NCBI GenBank assembly: GCA_030737835.1
Contig: CM060855.1
Coordinates: 11,379,927 to 11,443,926, forward strand
Origin: Acorus gramineus
Lineage: Eukaryota; Streptophyta; Magnoliopsida; Acorales; Acoraceae
Reading direction: 5' to 3'
DNA: 64,000 nucleotides
In this document: in pieces, positions 34,380 to 46,250 of the stretch
How the letters are laid out: every line of letters starts with the position of its first letter
Position numbering within the stretch: the stretch's first letter is position 1
Notes under the pieces: generated by a model
Seen by the model: only the letters and a program-made list of their open reading frames with translations
Databases searched by the model: none
What the model was told of the DNA's origin: nothing
Made by a program: the position numbers and the translations under genes

Positions 34380-37300
34380 TTGGGCAGATTCTAGGTATGA
34401 AAGTGGTTTGGCTTGGCTAGGGCTAAACAAGGGTTGACCAGGGGGTCTAGAGAGGGTTTATGGAGAGTGGAATTTAATGAAAAGTGAGCTTCATTCTCTC
34501 TCAAATAGGGCTCTCTCTTTCTCGAAGTGGGGGAGTGGGTGTGGAATGATCAAGTGAATATGGTAGTGGAAATGAAAGATGCTTGATCTTTAAAAAAAGT
34601 TTTGAACCCCCTATTTATAGTAAAAATGATGCAAGAGAGTTATATCTGGACAATAGATCAAATTGGATAATAGGGTGGTTGATTTGACTCCCTATTAGAT
34701 TTTTGTGTTCTCAAACTTGGTCCAGGAGGGCGACGGCTACCTAGTTTTAGTCGTCGGGCTCGGGCGGCTGAGTTTAATAACCTGCTTTGCATCATGACCT
34801 ACTATACGTCTCATCTCTGACAAACGATAGAATAGGCCGGTTACCTGGATTAAGCTGTTAGAGATGGACGGCTAAATTAAACAACCTGCTACAATGATCA
34901 ACATTAAATTCAAACTTTATGTCCCATTTCTGGGACGTGGTTGGGTGACGGATTGTTGAACTTAGATGTCGGGGAGAGACGGCTACTTCCCCGCCTGGGT
35001 TCTGACCTCTTGATTTTTCTAAATGTTTAGCCAGCTCTTCTTTCTTCTTTTCTCCCTCTAATTTCTAAATTGTTTTATTTAAGGTTCAAATGTGGTTTTT
35101 TTTTAAGTATTACTTGACGTAATTTTCTCTTCTTTGGACTATCAAAATTGGAGTATCTACAAAAACAATGACAATAATTAGAATTGGTTTTTTAAATTGT
35201 GAAGAATATTTGTGATAAACCAATCCAATTAAATAAATATCCGGATGGTTAATTTGTGGGGTGAGGGCCAATGAAGCAAGGTTATATGTGCTTTGTGTGT
35301 TTGGTAGAGGAAATCACTGCATACATGTGTATCATTCATTCACATGTGCATGTTTTTTGTTCTCCTAAGAATCTCATCTAACCCCAATACGTGGGCCATT
35401 ACAACTTTCCATCCCTGTCCATCTATCATTCTCAACCGTGCATACCCAACAAAGTGAGACAGTTTTCTCTTGTGTTGGTAGAGACCCAACTTCTTAATTC
35501 CCGGATTAATTAATCTTTGGAAATTTTACTTTAATAAAAAAAATTAAATGTCTTCATCTCATGCGCCTTTTGTTTGGTGGTAGGCCTTTATGTTCTTGAT
35601 TATCTTCAAGAAATGGAGGTTAATTAACATACAGTGGAATTTGTTAGAAGCCTAAAAGTTTGTTGAATACATGACTGAGAGTGATTATATGTTTTTTCAA
35701 AGACTGTCTGCTATAATTTTTAAATTTGTGCTATTTTGGCTGCATGTTAACACTTTTTACTCGAGTATATCACATTCATAATCCTCCTCAACTTAACTCG
35801 TTTTTATAACTTTAGAAATTTAATAATTTAATATTGTTATATGAACTATTTTTATATTTGCTTGACATTTGATGTAATACAAAAGTGATTTGTAAAAATA
35901 GAAGAGAGTGGTAATTGATCGATTCACCTATATTTTATATTAATACTTTAACCTATAATATGTATCTAACCTAGGATATATTACATTAGTAAAATGCAAA
36001 AAAAAAAAATATGTGTTGAATTCATTTAAATATGTATTTTATTTTTATTTTTTACATCAATTCATTCGAATAGGTACACAATTAGGCAAGTAAATACATT
36101 CAAAACAATTTAAAAGAAATTGGGCATTGGGATGCAAAAATGATTACTAATATTTTCCAAATATATTTGTATAGTGGATTCAGAGAGAGAGAGAGAGAGA
36201 GTGATCAGATCCATATTACATATGTGTTGGAGGCATTATGATAATGTATTTAGGTTATTTACTTTTAAACCTTTACCCCTTCTTTTAATTAACCCTCCCT
36301 CTTACATAAAACAAAAGTCTATTTTGATTTTACATTTTCATTGACTCCCCATATATGTACATCGAGTCTGCAGTCTAGAAAATATTAGAAAAATTTCTCT
36401 TCCACAAACATGAGCAATCTTACCAAACCATATAAATCTTATTTTATACGTGGTTTTGTATTTGGTTTCCATTCTCTCTACCTCTTCGATTGCAAGTGGT
36501 ATTTTTTTATATCAATATGCTGCTGATGGGGTTACTGTTTTAAACACCTCGATCTTTCTTTATGATAATGCTGTTAATGATTAACAACCAAGCTCAAAGC
36601 CTAGACAGCCCATATAAAAAAAATATACTTGAGGAAGTGTTTCACACTAATCCAGTCACTTGTACAGTTGCACCATGTGTTAGACATGTCTCAAGCTTTG
36701 AAAAGGTAGCTAGGCATGGTGGGATTTTACAAAACTTTTGTTACTGTACATGAACAAAACTATATTATATATAAAAGCATATTGATTTTACACCAAGCTT
36801 TCACTGATTGTAAAAAGGAACTTGTCTCACCCGCAACTCCATTGGACTCCCGGATACAGACATGCATTGTTCAAATAATTCATCTATATTCTAGATGTGA
36901 TTCATTCAAAGAAGAGACAAATTAGTAAAACTAAAGTCAGAGACATACATACTTTATAAATTCCTTCTTTGTGTTATTTCCAGAGAGCAAGCATGATAGA
37001 GTGGACACAAGAGAGTATAATATTTGTTGTTATTTCTTACAAGTTAGAACCTCTAGATTTAATTAAGGATGTGTTATGTTAATGGGTAGGTGTTAGTCAG
37101 TGGACTTTAATTAGGCACATGAAATGTTTTATGATGGATTGAGACATTTGAAAAAACAAAAACAAGAGTTATAATTCCTATTGCATGAAGTGCAACGAAG
37201 GAAAAAAAATTAAGGGCAATTTGTAAAAATATATAGCCCTATGAAATTCAATATTAGCAACAATTGTTCCACAAATCCTATATTTATAAAAAGTAGTATT

Positions 37301-37712
37301 GGACCCGATCAACAACGATGTCATGTGTATCATGCACTATTGCAAAATTAAATGAGAGTTATTGATAAATAATTTGATTTATGAGCCATTAATATCACAA
37401 ACTAAAGTGTGTAAACTCACATGTCCTTATTTCACTTAGTTATTTCAGCAGTCCTAACAGACTATCGATTGTATGTTCACTCTAGAAAAACACAAGAACA
37501 CATCCATCCAATTCATTCTAGTATACATACATATATTTTATATTTCTGTGAAGATATGTACTCATTAAATATATACACCTAAATTTTTTTTCCAAAGTCA
37601 TGACAAGATCACATATGCAACTGAAGACAGAAGGGTTAGAAAGGTCTGAACTTGGAAATGACAACATGGATCACTACGTAAAAGGAAACCATTAATTTCA
37701 AAGTTGGCTGCT
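34380..37712. other. Intergenic DNA left of the peptide gene
   Basis: 34380-35090 continues the complex DNA interrupted by the palindrome (GACGGCTACCTAGTTTTAGTC, CGGGCTCGGGCGGCTGAG). Beyond that it is AT-rich without recognised genes. A (GA)n microsatellite lies at about 36182-36202. The promoter of the downstream peptide gene should lie in the last several hundred bases. Confidence 0.4.
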
Positions 37713-37812
37713 GTTGCATTATATTAAATGCTCCCCATGTATGGTTGCCACCAACACTTCACTCTTTCCTCTCTTTCTTGCTATAATACCTTCACCACCT
37801 TATGTATACTCC

Positions 37813-38034
37813 ATGAAGTATGGACCAGTGTTATACACCAGTGTTCTCATAATCCTCTTCTTCTCGTCGTCGGTGATCGCGACGGCGAGAGGGAGAGCAT
37901 CAGAGGAGCGGATCTTCAAAGCGATGCTGCCGAAGGGGCCGGTCACTCCGACGGGGCCTTTGCCATGCCATTACAAGCAGCAGTTCCACGAGGTCACCAA
38001 CAACGATGATCTTATATGTAATCATGTCTCTTGA
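37813..38034 (+). CDS. Candidate IDA-like secreted peptide precursor (73 aa)
   Basis: Starting at the ATG at 37813, the product opens MKYGPVLYTSVLIILFFSSS. This is a basic residue plus a hydrophobic run ending near VIATARG, a good signal peptide. The body is short (RASEERIFKAM), followed by a proline-rich motif LPKGPVTPTGPLPCHYKQ and the tail ending CNHVS. Family knowledge: IDA/IDL precursors are about 70-110 residues with a signal peptide and a C-terminal LPKGxPIPPSxPSxxHN motif that is released and sensed by HAE/HSL receptor kinases in abscission and related separation events. LPKG, the Pro spacing and the His fit. Unusual are TPTGPLPC in place of PPSxPSxx and the extra tail Cys. A longer upstream in-frame ATG (37714) would bury the signal peptide, so it was not used. 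The segment is GC-rich against AT-rich flanks. Single exon. Confidence 0.6.
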   Translation: MKYGPVLYTSVLIILFFSSSVIATARGRASEERIFKAMLPKGPVTPTGPLPCHYKQQFHEVTNNDDLICNHVS

Positions 38035-38038
38035 GGCA

Positions 38039-38069
38039 ATCTATCTATCTATATATATATATATATATA
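38039..38069. repeat. CTAT/TA microsatellite
   Basis: Runs of CTAT followed by (TA)n directly after the peptide-gene stop codon. Confidence 0.85.
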
Positions 38070-38072
38070 ATG

Positions 38073-38256
38073 GTATGGTCTCCTGTATGCACCATCTCAT
38101 AGCGTAATCTCACGATTGGACGGTTCAATTTTCAGGAGACTCTTATCAGTAAAGAGTATATTAAAATAAATAAACGGTTCTCAAACCTAAAAATAGAACC
38201 GTCTGATTACTCGATCGGATGGTGCATACGCGATCCGCACGGTGCTCCTATATCCA
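38073..38256. mobile_element. Hairpin-forming MITE-like repeat just 3' of the peptide gene
   Basis: The left arm GTATGCACCATCTCATAGCG..GGACGGTTCAATTTTCAGG pairs with the right arm, which in reverse complement reads GTATGCACCATCCGATCGAG..AGACGGTTCTATTTTTAGG. The whole is about 184 bases, beginning some 40 bases after the stop codon, so it may be transcribed in the 3' UTR. Family not assigned. Confidence 0.65.
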
Positions 38257-39080
38257 TACTTACCGTATATTATCGCTTGTGTGCGCGCGCGCGAACATAA
38301 AAGAGAGACATTTAGTGTAAATTTTGGTCTCATTTTATGATTTTATGTGATGTCAATGTTTATATTTTGGATATCATTTGGAGATGGTTAGTCTAGTGTG
38401 TGAGATGTCAAGAAGAACCAGGGTTGATATTATATTTTTTCCTTTTTTTATGATTTGATATAAGAAAATATTAGAGACAGTTTCACATGTACGTTGTTTC
38501 ATTTTACTAATGATGTAAAAATAGAATTGTGTAATAACATATTTTTTATGGGGCTTGCTTGTCACATGTATATTCATTGGGCTCCCATGAATCAACAGCT
38601 CTATCATGGCCGGATGACACCGAAGTGGACATTGGAACTGCGTGATCTGCTTATTCGGAGGAAGATTCGTCCGGCCTTAACATTTATACATTAATGTATA
38701 CACTTTGTACAAAATATACATGAGCTGTACTCACCTCTTTTTGCATATGTGAATACTATATAATATGCCCATTCAGGCCTTTCTTATTGAAAAAAAAATC
38801 TTTGTGTTTTATTTTCCTTTTCAATTATATTCTAATGAATAGCATTTTTATTTTTTTTTGTGTAAACATGTAATCTTTTGTAAATGAATATCATGTGTTA
38901 TTGCGTGACTGTGAGCCGGCTGATCAGGCATAGGTATGGATGGGCTGAAATGTGTGGCCCATCCTTTCAAGGAAAAGGTTAAACTCAGTCAGTCTTTACA
39001 CAGTTCTTCTATATTATTATTCTATATATATATATTTATAAATGATTAGATATATATTTAAACGGATTAAATAATATCAT
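38257..39080. other. Intergenic DNA
   Basis: No gene or bordered element recognised; a TGTGCGCGCGCGCGAAC patch lies near 38280. Confidence 0.4.
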
Positions 39081-39089
39081 TTATATAAA

Positions 39090-40018
39090 GGGAAAATTCG
39101 ATATAACCCCTTGTAATATGATCTAAATCCATATAATCCTCTACAATCTTCATAAATCCATATAAACCCTGAAATCACCCCTCTATATCTATAAAACCCC
39201 CTCGGTCTACCTTCCGCCCATTTGTTTAACGGGGCAAGGGGTTATATGGATTTATAGCAGATTATAGGGGGTTATATGGATTTTTTTTCTTTTTCTTTTT
39301 TAATTTTCTTTATATGTTGTTTAAAAATTAGACTGTTTAACATTTAGTTTGAATTTTTTTTCAAGAGACCACGCACCTTTAATTTTAATAAAAGAAAAAA
39401 GGTTATTCAGATTATAAACACATACAAGATCACCCACCAAAGAGATAGAAGTAAAAGAGAATGAATTTTGTAACAAAAAGTGTGTAACATCAACTAACAA
39501 AATTTCAACAATGCGAATTATGTTTTTTATTAAATCTTGGGACACCTCTTATGTTGGTGTCATAAGTGAATTTTGTTGGGGATAAACTGTACGTGGAGGA
39601 GTAGTTTTTTGTTCTTTTTTGAAATACCAAAATAAAAAATATATATCTCTTTTACTTCTATCTCTTGGTGGGTGATCCTGTATGTGTTTATGATCTGAAT
39701 AATCCTTTTTCCTTTATTAAAATTAAAAGTGCATGATATCTTAAAAAAAATTTAAAAGTAAATAGTTAAACAACCCAATTTTTAAATCACATGTAAAGAA
39801 AATAAATATATAAAAAATGAGAAAAATCCATATAACCCCCTGTAATCTGCCATAAATCCATATAACCCCCTGCCCCGTTAAACAAACGGACGGAAGGCAG
39901 ACGAAGGGGGTTCTATGGATATAGTGGGGTGATTACAGGGGGTTATATGGATTTATCAAGATTGCAGGGGGTTATATGGGTTTAGGTCAGATTACAGGGG
40001 GTTATATGGATTTTTCCC
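39090..40018. mobile_element. 929-bp foldback Mutator-like MITE with exact 9-bp duplication
   Basis: An exact duplication TTATATAAA lies at 39081-39089 and 40019-40027. The arms (39090 to about 39458 and about 39646 to 40018) are inverted copies. The outer about 195 bases of each consist of iterated CATATAACCCCCTGTAATCT units, so each terminal repeat is itself partly palindromic. The inner parts pair as well (GATAGAAGTAAAAGAG with CTCTTTTACTTCTATC). No protein-coding capacity. Confidence 0.88.
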
Positions 40019-40392
40019 TTATATAAAATGTAAAATTTTGAACAAGATATATATTTCATTACAGCGGAACATCACTCTTCTTTCATTATACCCACATTGG
40101 GTTGTGCCAGTATATACCCATATACACTATGACGTTAATATCATAATGTTCTTACGTAAAATAAAGAAAAGTGATGGAAAGTAAAAAAAAAAAATTTACC
40201 GTTAAAAACTTTAGTGTTTGTGTCAAATAATGGAAAAAAAAAATTTCAATAATTTTTCCTCTCCTATTTTGTTTTATTAGAAAAAGGAAGAAAGAATTTT
40301 TCCTTATACGAGAAAATTTGGAAGAAAGTGATGAAATTTTTTTTCATTACATGTACAAACACCATAAAAGTTGGTTAAATGAAATTTTTTTT

Positions 40393-41023
40393 GGGGGCGG
40401 TTATTTCAACCCCATCAACTCCTCCACCCACCTCTTATAATTTATTTTTTTGTTTTTTTTATCTTTGTGATCCTAACCTATCCCCGACCAACGGAGCATT
40501 CATGAGGGGTCACTCGTGAAGGTGTGATACGAAGCGGCAATCACAGCTGTCGAGAGCGGACTGGAGAACGATGAGTCCGTATGAGGTGTCGAAGGTGGCG
40601 TGCCCCACCTCGACGAGGCAGCAGAGTTCTCGGGCCGCCTGATCAACGACGGAGGGGGAGGTGGAGAGGAGGCAGTGGTGGACGGCGCCGCCGTAGACGG
40701 GGGAGGAGGAGCGGAGGTTGTTGAAGATGGAGGCGGCAGAGCTCTCGGGCCACCTGATCGACGACGGAGGGGGAGGTGGAGAGGAGGCAGCGGTGGACGG
40801 CGTCGCCGCCGACGGGGAGGAGGAGGAGGAGCGGAGGTTGTTGAAGATGGAGGCAACGACGAGACGTTGCAGGGATGGTTGGGGGAGGCGGGTCCTCTCG
40901 AAGAACAGATTGAGGGGTGTTTGTTGGTTGGCGGCGTTGATGGGGTGGGTTAGGATCACATAAAAAAAAATAAAAATTTAAGGGGTGGGTGGAGGAGTTA
41001 ATAGAGTTGAAATAACCGTCCCC
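40393..41023. mobile_element. Mutator-like element carrying a GC-rich captured block (Pack-MULE-like)
   Basis: The ends GGGGGCGGTTATTTCAAC and, in reverse complement, GGGGACGGTTATTTCAAC match, and the arms continue for about 80 bases (CTCCTCCACCCACC..TTTATTTTTTT..GATCCTAAC). The flanks are AAATTTTTT-type on both sides, consistent with a 9-10 bp duplication but low in complexity. Inside, 40500-40945 is strongly GC-rich with open frames on both strands and a roughly 110-bp internal duplication (GGAGGTTGTTGAAGATGGAG at about 40711 and 40831). The minus-strand frame at 40959-40510 (149 codons) opens MILTHPINAANQQTPLNLFF and contains SIFNNLRSSS twice. I do not recognise its parent gene. Confidence 0.65.
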
Positions 41024-41032
41024 AAATTTTTT

Positions 41033-44000
41033 TACTGTTTACTATTTTTCTTTTAACTCAAATTCCTTCATCTTATTTCATTTTTCTTTTAAAATTATGC
41101 ACAAAAATACTCTTAAATAATTTTAATATGCGATGGATATGCACTCTTTTGAACTTTTGACCAGTATAGAATGCACTTTCACTGATCGGGGATGTGCTAA
41201 TCTCATTTGTATCTGACCCCTTTTTTTTTTTTTTTATCAGGCCCAAAACAGGGCTCACTGGATTCTGACTTGTTAAATGTGGGAACTTTAAATAGTTGTC
41301 ACATGAGATTTATCATGCTTTGCTCCTCATCATTTTTAGTTCTATTGGAACTTGTGATCGGCTATTATTTAAAAAAAAATAAAAGAAATCATTGATGAAG
41401 TTGAAGTTCAAATGCGTGAATGCATTATTTGTCTATGCGCTTCCCTAGCAAACATTATTTAGATTTTTTTGGGTAGAAGGTTGCAATGGGTTATAAAATC
41501 CCTCACACACAAATGTTAGACCATTATTAGTGGATCGTTGATGCATTCAATCCAAGTTGTAGCCCTGTCTACCATCTAAAAACGGGTTTTTTAGCCGTCC
41601 ATACACTACTGTTGTAATGTTTTAAATTTTTTTTTTCATTTTATTTAAAGAAAAAATATATATTAGTGTATCTCTATATATGCTTTATTTTTTTTATAAC
41701 AGTGCATATATATTTTATGCGTGAGTGTATATTTTTTTAAAAATAATTAGTGAGGTTTGTGAACATGCATGAGGCAAGACATATCATTTTCTTTCCTAGT
41801 ATTATGAAAGTTAGGGTCAGTGTGGGCTCAGAAAGATCCTAGTATTATAGACTAGTAAAAACGGTCGAGAATGACTATATATGATATTTTCATGTTCAAC
41901 ACTTGATGTAAGTAGTGCAAAAGTCTCCTATATGTATGATTATTTTTTCCTTCAACCCTTAAAATTACAAGAAGAAAAATAATCCAAAGTTAGCTCATGT
42001 ACAGCATTATTGTCCTAAAAGAATAAACTCTGATAGCTGGATAAAATAGCATAAGTTTTGATAAATATTATAAGAAGGTTTGGAATTGTTTATTAGCTCT
42101 AATCTATGTCGGATAAATAGACTCTTTTAAATCACTTTAAAACAAATTAACCCACCATACATTTTTACACTCATCAAAATATGTTACATATATTACTCCA
42201 CACACATCACTCACACGTGTTCTCCAACACGAACAATAAATATAAGGGGATAAGAAAGAAAAAACTCTCATTTATCTTTTATCTATCGCTAATGAAAAAA
42301 AGTGATATATTCTTCTCAAGAAAATCCCATAAAGAAACTTGGAAAAGAGAGTAAAAAAATTATATTAAACAAATGTAAGGTATCCTTTTTTAGTGTAATA
42401 ATTTTGGATGAGTTCCTTTGAGCAGTAATAATCACTTTATTAATCAGTTTACTAGGAATGTAACCTGTTGCTTTCCAATACCATTAAAAGTAATTTATGA
42501 TGATTTTTAGAAAGTTGTTGATCACTCAATCTGTTTGATGCTGTAAACAATAGAATCAAAGTCCACTAGATTTTCTTTCTTTCTTCGTTATGGTTAAGAT
42601 CAACTGCTTATTTTTATATACCTATATTGACTTTCATTGTGACATTACCACATCACCACATTGAAAATCAGATGAATGCAAATGCATGTAATTTTAAAAA
42701 AAATCAATTTCACTTGATGCATATACAACCACATAATTAGTTAAGTAAGATATAAATATGATAAAAACAAGCAAAGAATTTGGATCCTCTTTCTTTAAGT
42801 TGGACTAGGGTGTTTGGTGAGAGGTTAATCTCCGTAGAATAATGACTTTGATAAAGAGATGAGAGGGCTTTTTGGAGAATATATATAATGCTAGGGAAAT
42901 TGACCTAAGATGACAGGTCTGTGGTGATGGAAGCCATTTCTAAAGAGTTTTACCTTCTTTTTTTTTTTATCAATTTCTTGTCCCAGAGTTACATCAGTGA
43001 GGCTCTCAATTGCCTTCTTTTTCTTCCCAAAATCCGCTTTTAATGAGTCCTTTGAGGGTTATTGTTCCTTTTCTTCTTGAGTTATAGTTCTCACAGTTAC
43101 ATCAGTGAGACTTATCATCTTTCCCTTATTTCTTTTCTCATTTTCAAGTGAATTCTTCAGTCCACATTTTTTCTCTACTCAATGCAAAATAACCCAAATA
43201 CCTCAAATGATCATATTTCCCAAATGATCATATTTCCATCCTCACATGGAGGATAAAATCATCATTTTATATTAAAATGAGTTAAATTTCATGAAACATA
43301 AAATTTGGAGATAGATTTTGGCTACCTATATATAGGAAACAAAAATCAGTTTTCCTATTTCATGTAAACATTTAAAGAGTGGGTTGGAAAGCGGGTTTGG
43401 AGAGAATTTAGGAATTGGATTGGAGATGGTCAGTGGCTTCTCCCATTGGAATTCCTCTGCTTTGAATGGCCTCTCAATCATCTCCTTTTTCTTTTTCTTT
43501 TTGAATAACATCCTCCACCTACCTCTTTCACCTTTTGCCCAAGGTGCACCCATTCCCTTCTTTATTTTACCTCAACTATATGTATTTTATTGTGGTTAAA
43601 ACAGGTTAACCACCAAATAACCTAATCAAGTAATTCACGCAATGATCAATGATGTGAATCACTCTTTCATCATGTCATGAGATGAGCTCAATATTCAATA
43701 ACATTAAATCGATCCAATCACAGGCACGTAAGTTTTTTTGGATTATGTTATATGTACAAACAACAATCTATGCGTCACTAATTTTTCAAACTGAGATCCT
43801 ATATATGTGCAAGGTATACATGAGAATTTTGCATTGTCTAATTGAAATAGTACTATACATATCGTGTATTACTATTTAAAATAGCACGCAAGGCATTTTT
43901 TAGTAAATAATAGTTAAAAGCATGGATATATATTTTTTTTTTTTAGGAAGTATATAATTTTTATTACTTACGTGTTACTTTTTCATTGATTGTGTTTTTA

Positions 44001-44595
44001 ATTTCTTTCAAAAATTACATCAGCTTAAAACGTTTAAAATGGCACGAGTATGCAAATTAATTTTGTTTTCAACACAGTTTCAATCATATCAATTTAGAAC
44101 CTTGCTTATTTGAATGTGCAATGGGGAAGCTTGTGTTTCAAAACTCATGGGATTTTAAATGCGTGTTTGAATTTATTAAATAGCTTTTGAAACGTGAAAA
44201 AAATTAATTTTGAACAAGCGTGGACAAGCAGTGGAGGTGAAACCCTGTTTACATCCGCATTTGTGTTTATACTGTATTTTCACCCTAGAATCCATACAAT
44301 TGTGGATCCGAACACTCCCATAATTAATGTTTTCAAAATTAATGTTCAAACCAAATTAATTAACCTTCGTGTCAGTACTGACTGGTCAGCCTAGCACGCT
44401 TGGTTTGGTCGTAAACGTCGACGGTTCAATTTCAACACGTTCCCCTCACCAACCACATCAATCTGACTCAGCATTACTCAACCAAACTCTCATTTTACAT
44501 AATATATAAAACAATAATACATAATACATAGCAAAATCAAAACCCTCACGTGGATATGAGTCACCTTCAATAGTGTAAGTAAGGCAAGGACGGCG
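41033..44595. other. 3.5 kb intergenic DNA
   Basis: AT-rich sequence without recognised genes. TGATCATATTTCC occurs as a short duplicate at about 43208-43235 and ACATCAGTGAG.CT repeats near 42992 and 43098. These are small local duplications only. Confidence 0.4.
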
Positions 44596-44617
44596 CCCCC
44601 CCCCCCCCCCCCCCCCC
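44596..44617. repeat. (C)22 homopolymer
   Basis: Twenty-two consecutive C as printed, within AT-rich DNA. A run of this length is hypervariable and prone to sequencing error, and a G4/i-motif structure is possible. Confidence 0.9.
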
Positions 44618-44975
44618 ACCACTTGTTTTTATCCATCCATTTTTGGACTAGACAACCAATCCTACAAGAAAAGGCAGAAAAAGATGGTGCAAACATACAC
44701 ATGAAACAACCTTTGCAACTAATGGGGATCTGTGTGGGGTCCACTCATGTCAATTTTTATACTATTTGGATATTACAGAGGACTGACATTGCAATAGAGT
44801 AGAATATGTGTATTATGGGGGGTGCTGGTGAAAGAGATGGCTAAGGATATAGTGTCCATATCAGATTTTCTTTTTTGTGTCTGCATGTCACGTTTTTGTG
44901 TGTGATTTTTCTCCTTTATTTTAGTCAGTCCCACAGCTTTCGGCACGAAATGTTGTGTCACGCACATAAATATTA

Positions 44976-45472
44976 GAGAAATATCCAAATAATCCCATGT
45001 AAACTATCTAAAATTTATATAACCCTCAATTTTTTTTAAAGTTCATATAACCTCCTGAAAACATCTATATAAATCTAAATAGTCCTCTGAGTTAAATTTT
45101 CGTTGATAGATTTGGATTATTTTATGAATATTCTGTTTGATTAACCCTGGTTGTTAACGTAATATACCAAAACCCCTTCACAATGTGTTAAAAATGTAAA
45201 AAAATCCTTTGTAAATGTGAATTTACTCATCCAAATAGAGTTTTATAATTTATTTGAAATGATAAAATTGTCATGTACAGAAAATTGTCTGCATTTTTAA
45301 CAAATTGTTTTGTATATTATGTTTTCAGTTACGGTTAATAAAATAGAATATTCACATAATATTCATCATCTGTCAACAAAAGTTTAATTCAAAGGGTTAT
45401 ATAGACTTTAAAAAAACCCAAGGGGTTATATAGATTTATGCAATTTACAGGGGGGTTATTTGAATTTTTCCC
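44976..45472. mobile_element. 497-bp Mutator-like MITE
   Basis: The left end is GAGAAATATCCAAATAATCC; the right end in reverse complement is GGGAAAAATTCAAATAACCC. Both continue with TATATAACCC motifs, the same family as 39090-40018. The flanks TAAATATTA (44967-44975) and AAAATATTA (45473-45481) match at 8/9. No coding frame. Confidence 0.75.
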
Positions 45473-45481
45473 AAAATATTA

Positions 45482-46250
45482 AATAGTCTCTGTTTTGATC
45501 CGCGGGCTGGCCTGTTTTTGGCTCGGGTTGGGGGTTGTTTACTTTGGAACTGGCTTTGAGAAGTTAGGTATGGGAAAGGAAAATAGTAGCACATGATTTG
45601 GATTTTTTTTTAATATATTTTTGTGATTAATGGAAATCCAAATAGAAGAGTATAGACACATAAATTGAATGTATGGATTTACCTTTTTGGTATAATGTAG
45701 TATATAATGATGATATAGTGCATTATGTAATGTGTGGAGAAATGTTATATATTGAGTTGGGGAGATTGTAAACGAGATTACAAAACGGATTGTGTCTTGG
45801 CGCCCTCTAGGAATTTTTAGTGGCCGCAATTGTAATTGTGGTCTCTTTCACAATCCCAACTAGTTTTAAATTTTTTGAGAGTATATATTTTTTTAACGAA
45901 ATATGTAGCTTCATAAAAAAGAAATATATAAAATACTAAATGAATTGAGTGTGTACCACTTTTTGTTTTTTTTTTCTACTCAAGTATATAGTCAACTTAT
46001 GTAGCGGGCGGGGAGAGAGAGAGAGAGAGAGAGGGCGGCTGATGGTGGGCAAAGAGGACGATGGTAGACGTCGAGTGTCTGAGAAGATAGGAAGAGGATA
46101 GGAGGGGGTGAGAAAGCGAGAGAAAGAGAGAGAGAGAGAGGGAGAGGGCATGAGTCACGTTGGGAAAGGGCGGCGATAGTGAGAGGAGGTGGTTGGGATC
46201 GTAGATTAATGAAGTAAAAGTAAAAGCACCTTTAAAATTTCATGCACTTA
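45482..46250. other. Intergenic DNA with GA-rich block
   Basis: (GA)n microsatellites at about 46013-46033 and 46119-46141 enclose a G-rich stretch (GGGCGGCTGATGGTGGGC). No supported gene. Confidence 0.5.

Noticed and set aside
37714-37812. N-terminal extension of the peptide gene from the upstream ATG
   Set aside because: It would place 33 residues before the signal peptide and prevent normal secretion; the ATG at 37813 gives a standard precursor.
40600-40953. Plus-strand Gly-rich frame in the Mutator-like element
   Set aside because: Low-complexity (GGAGGAGGA) translation; the opposite-strand reading is more protein-like, and neither is proven to be a gene.
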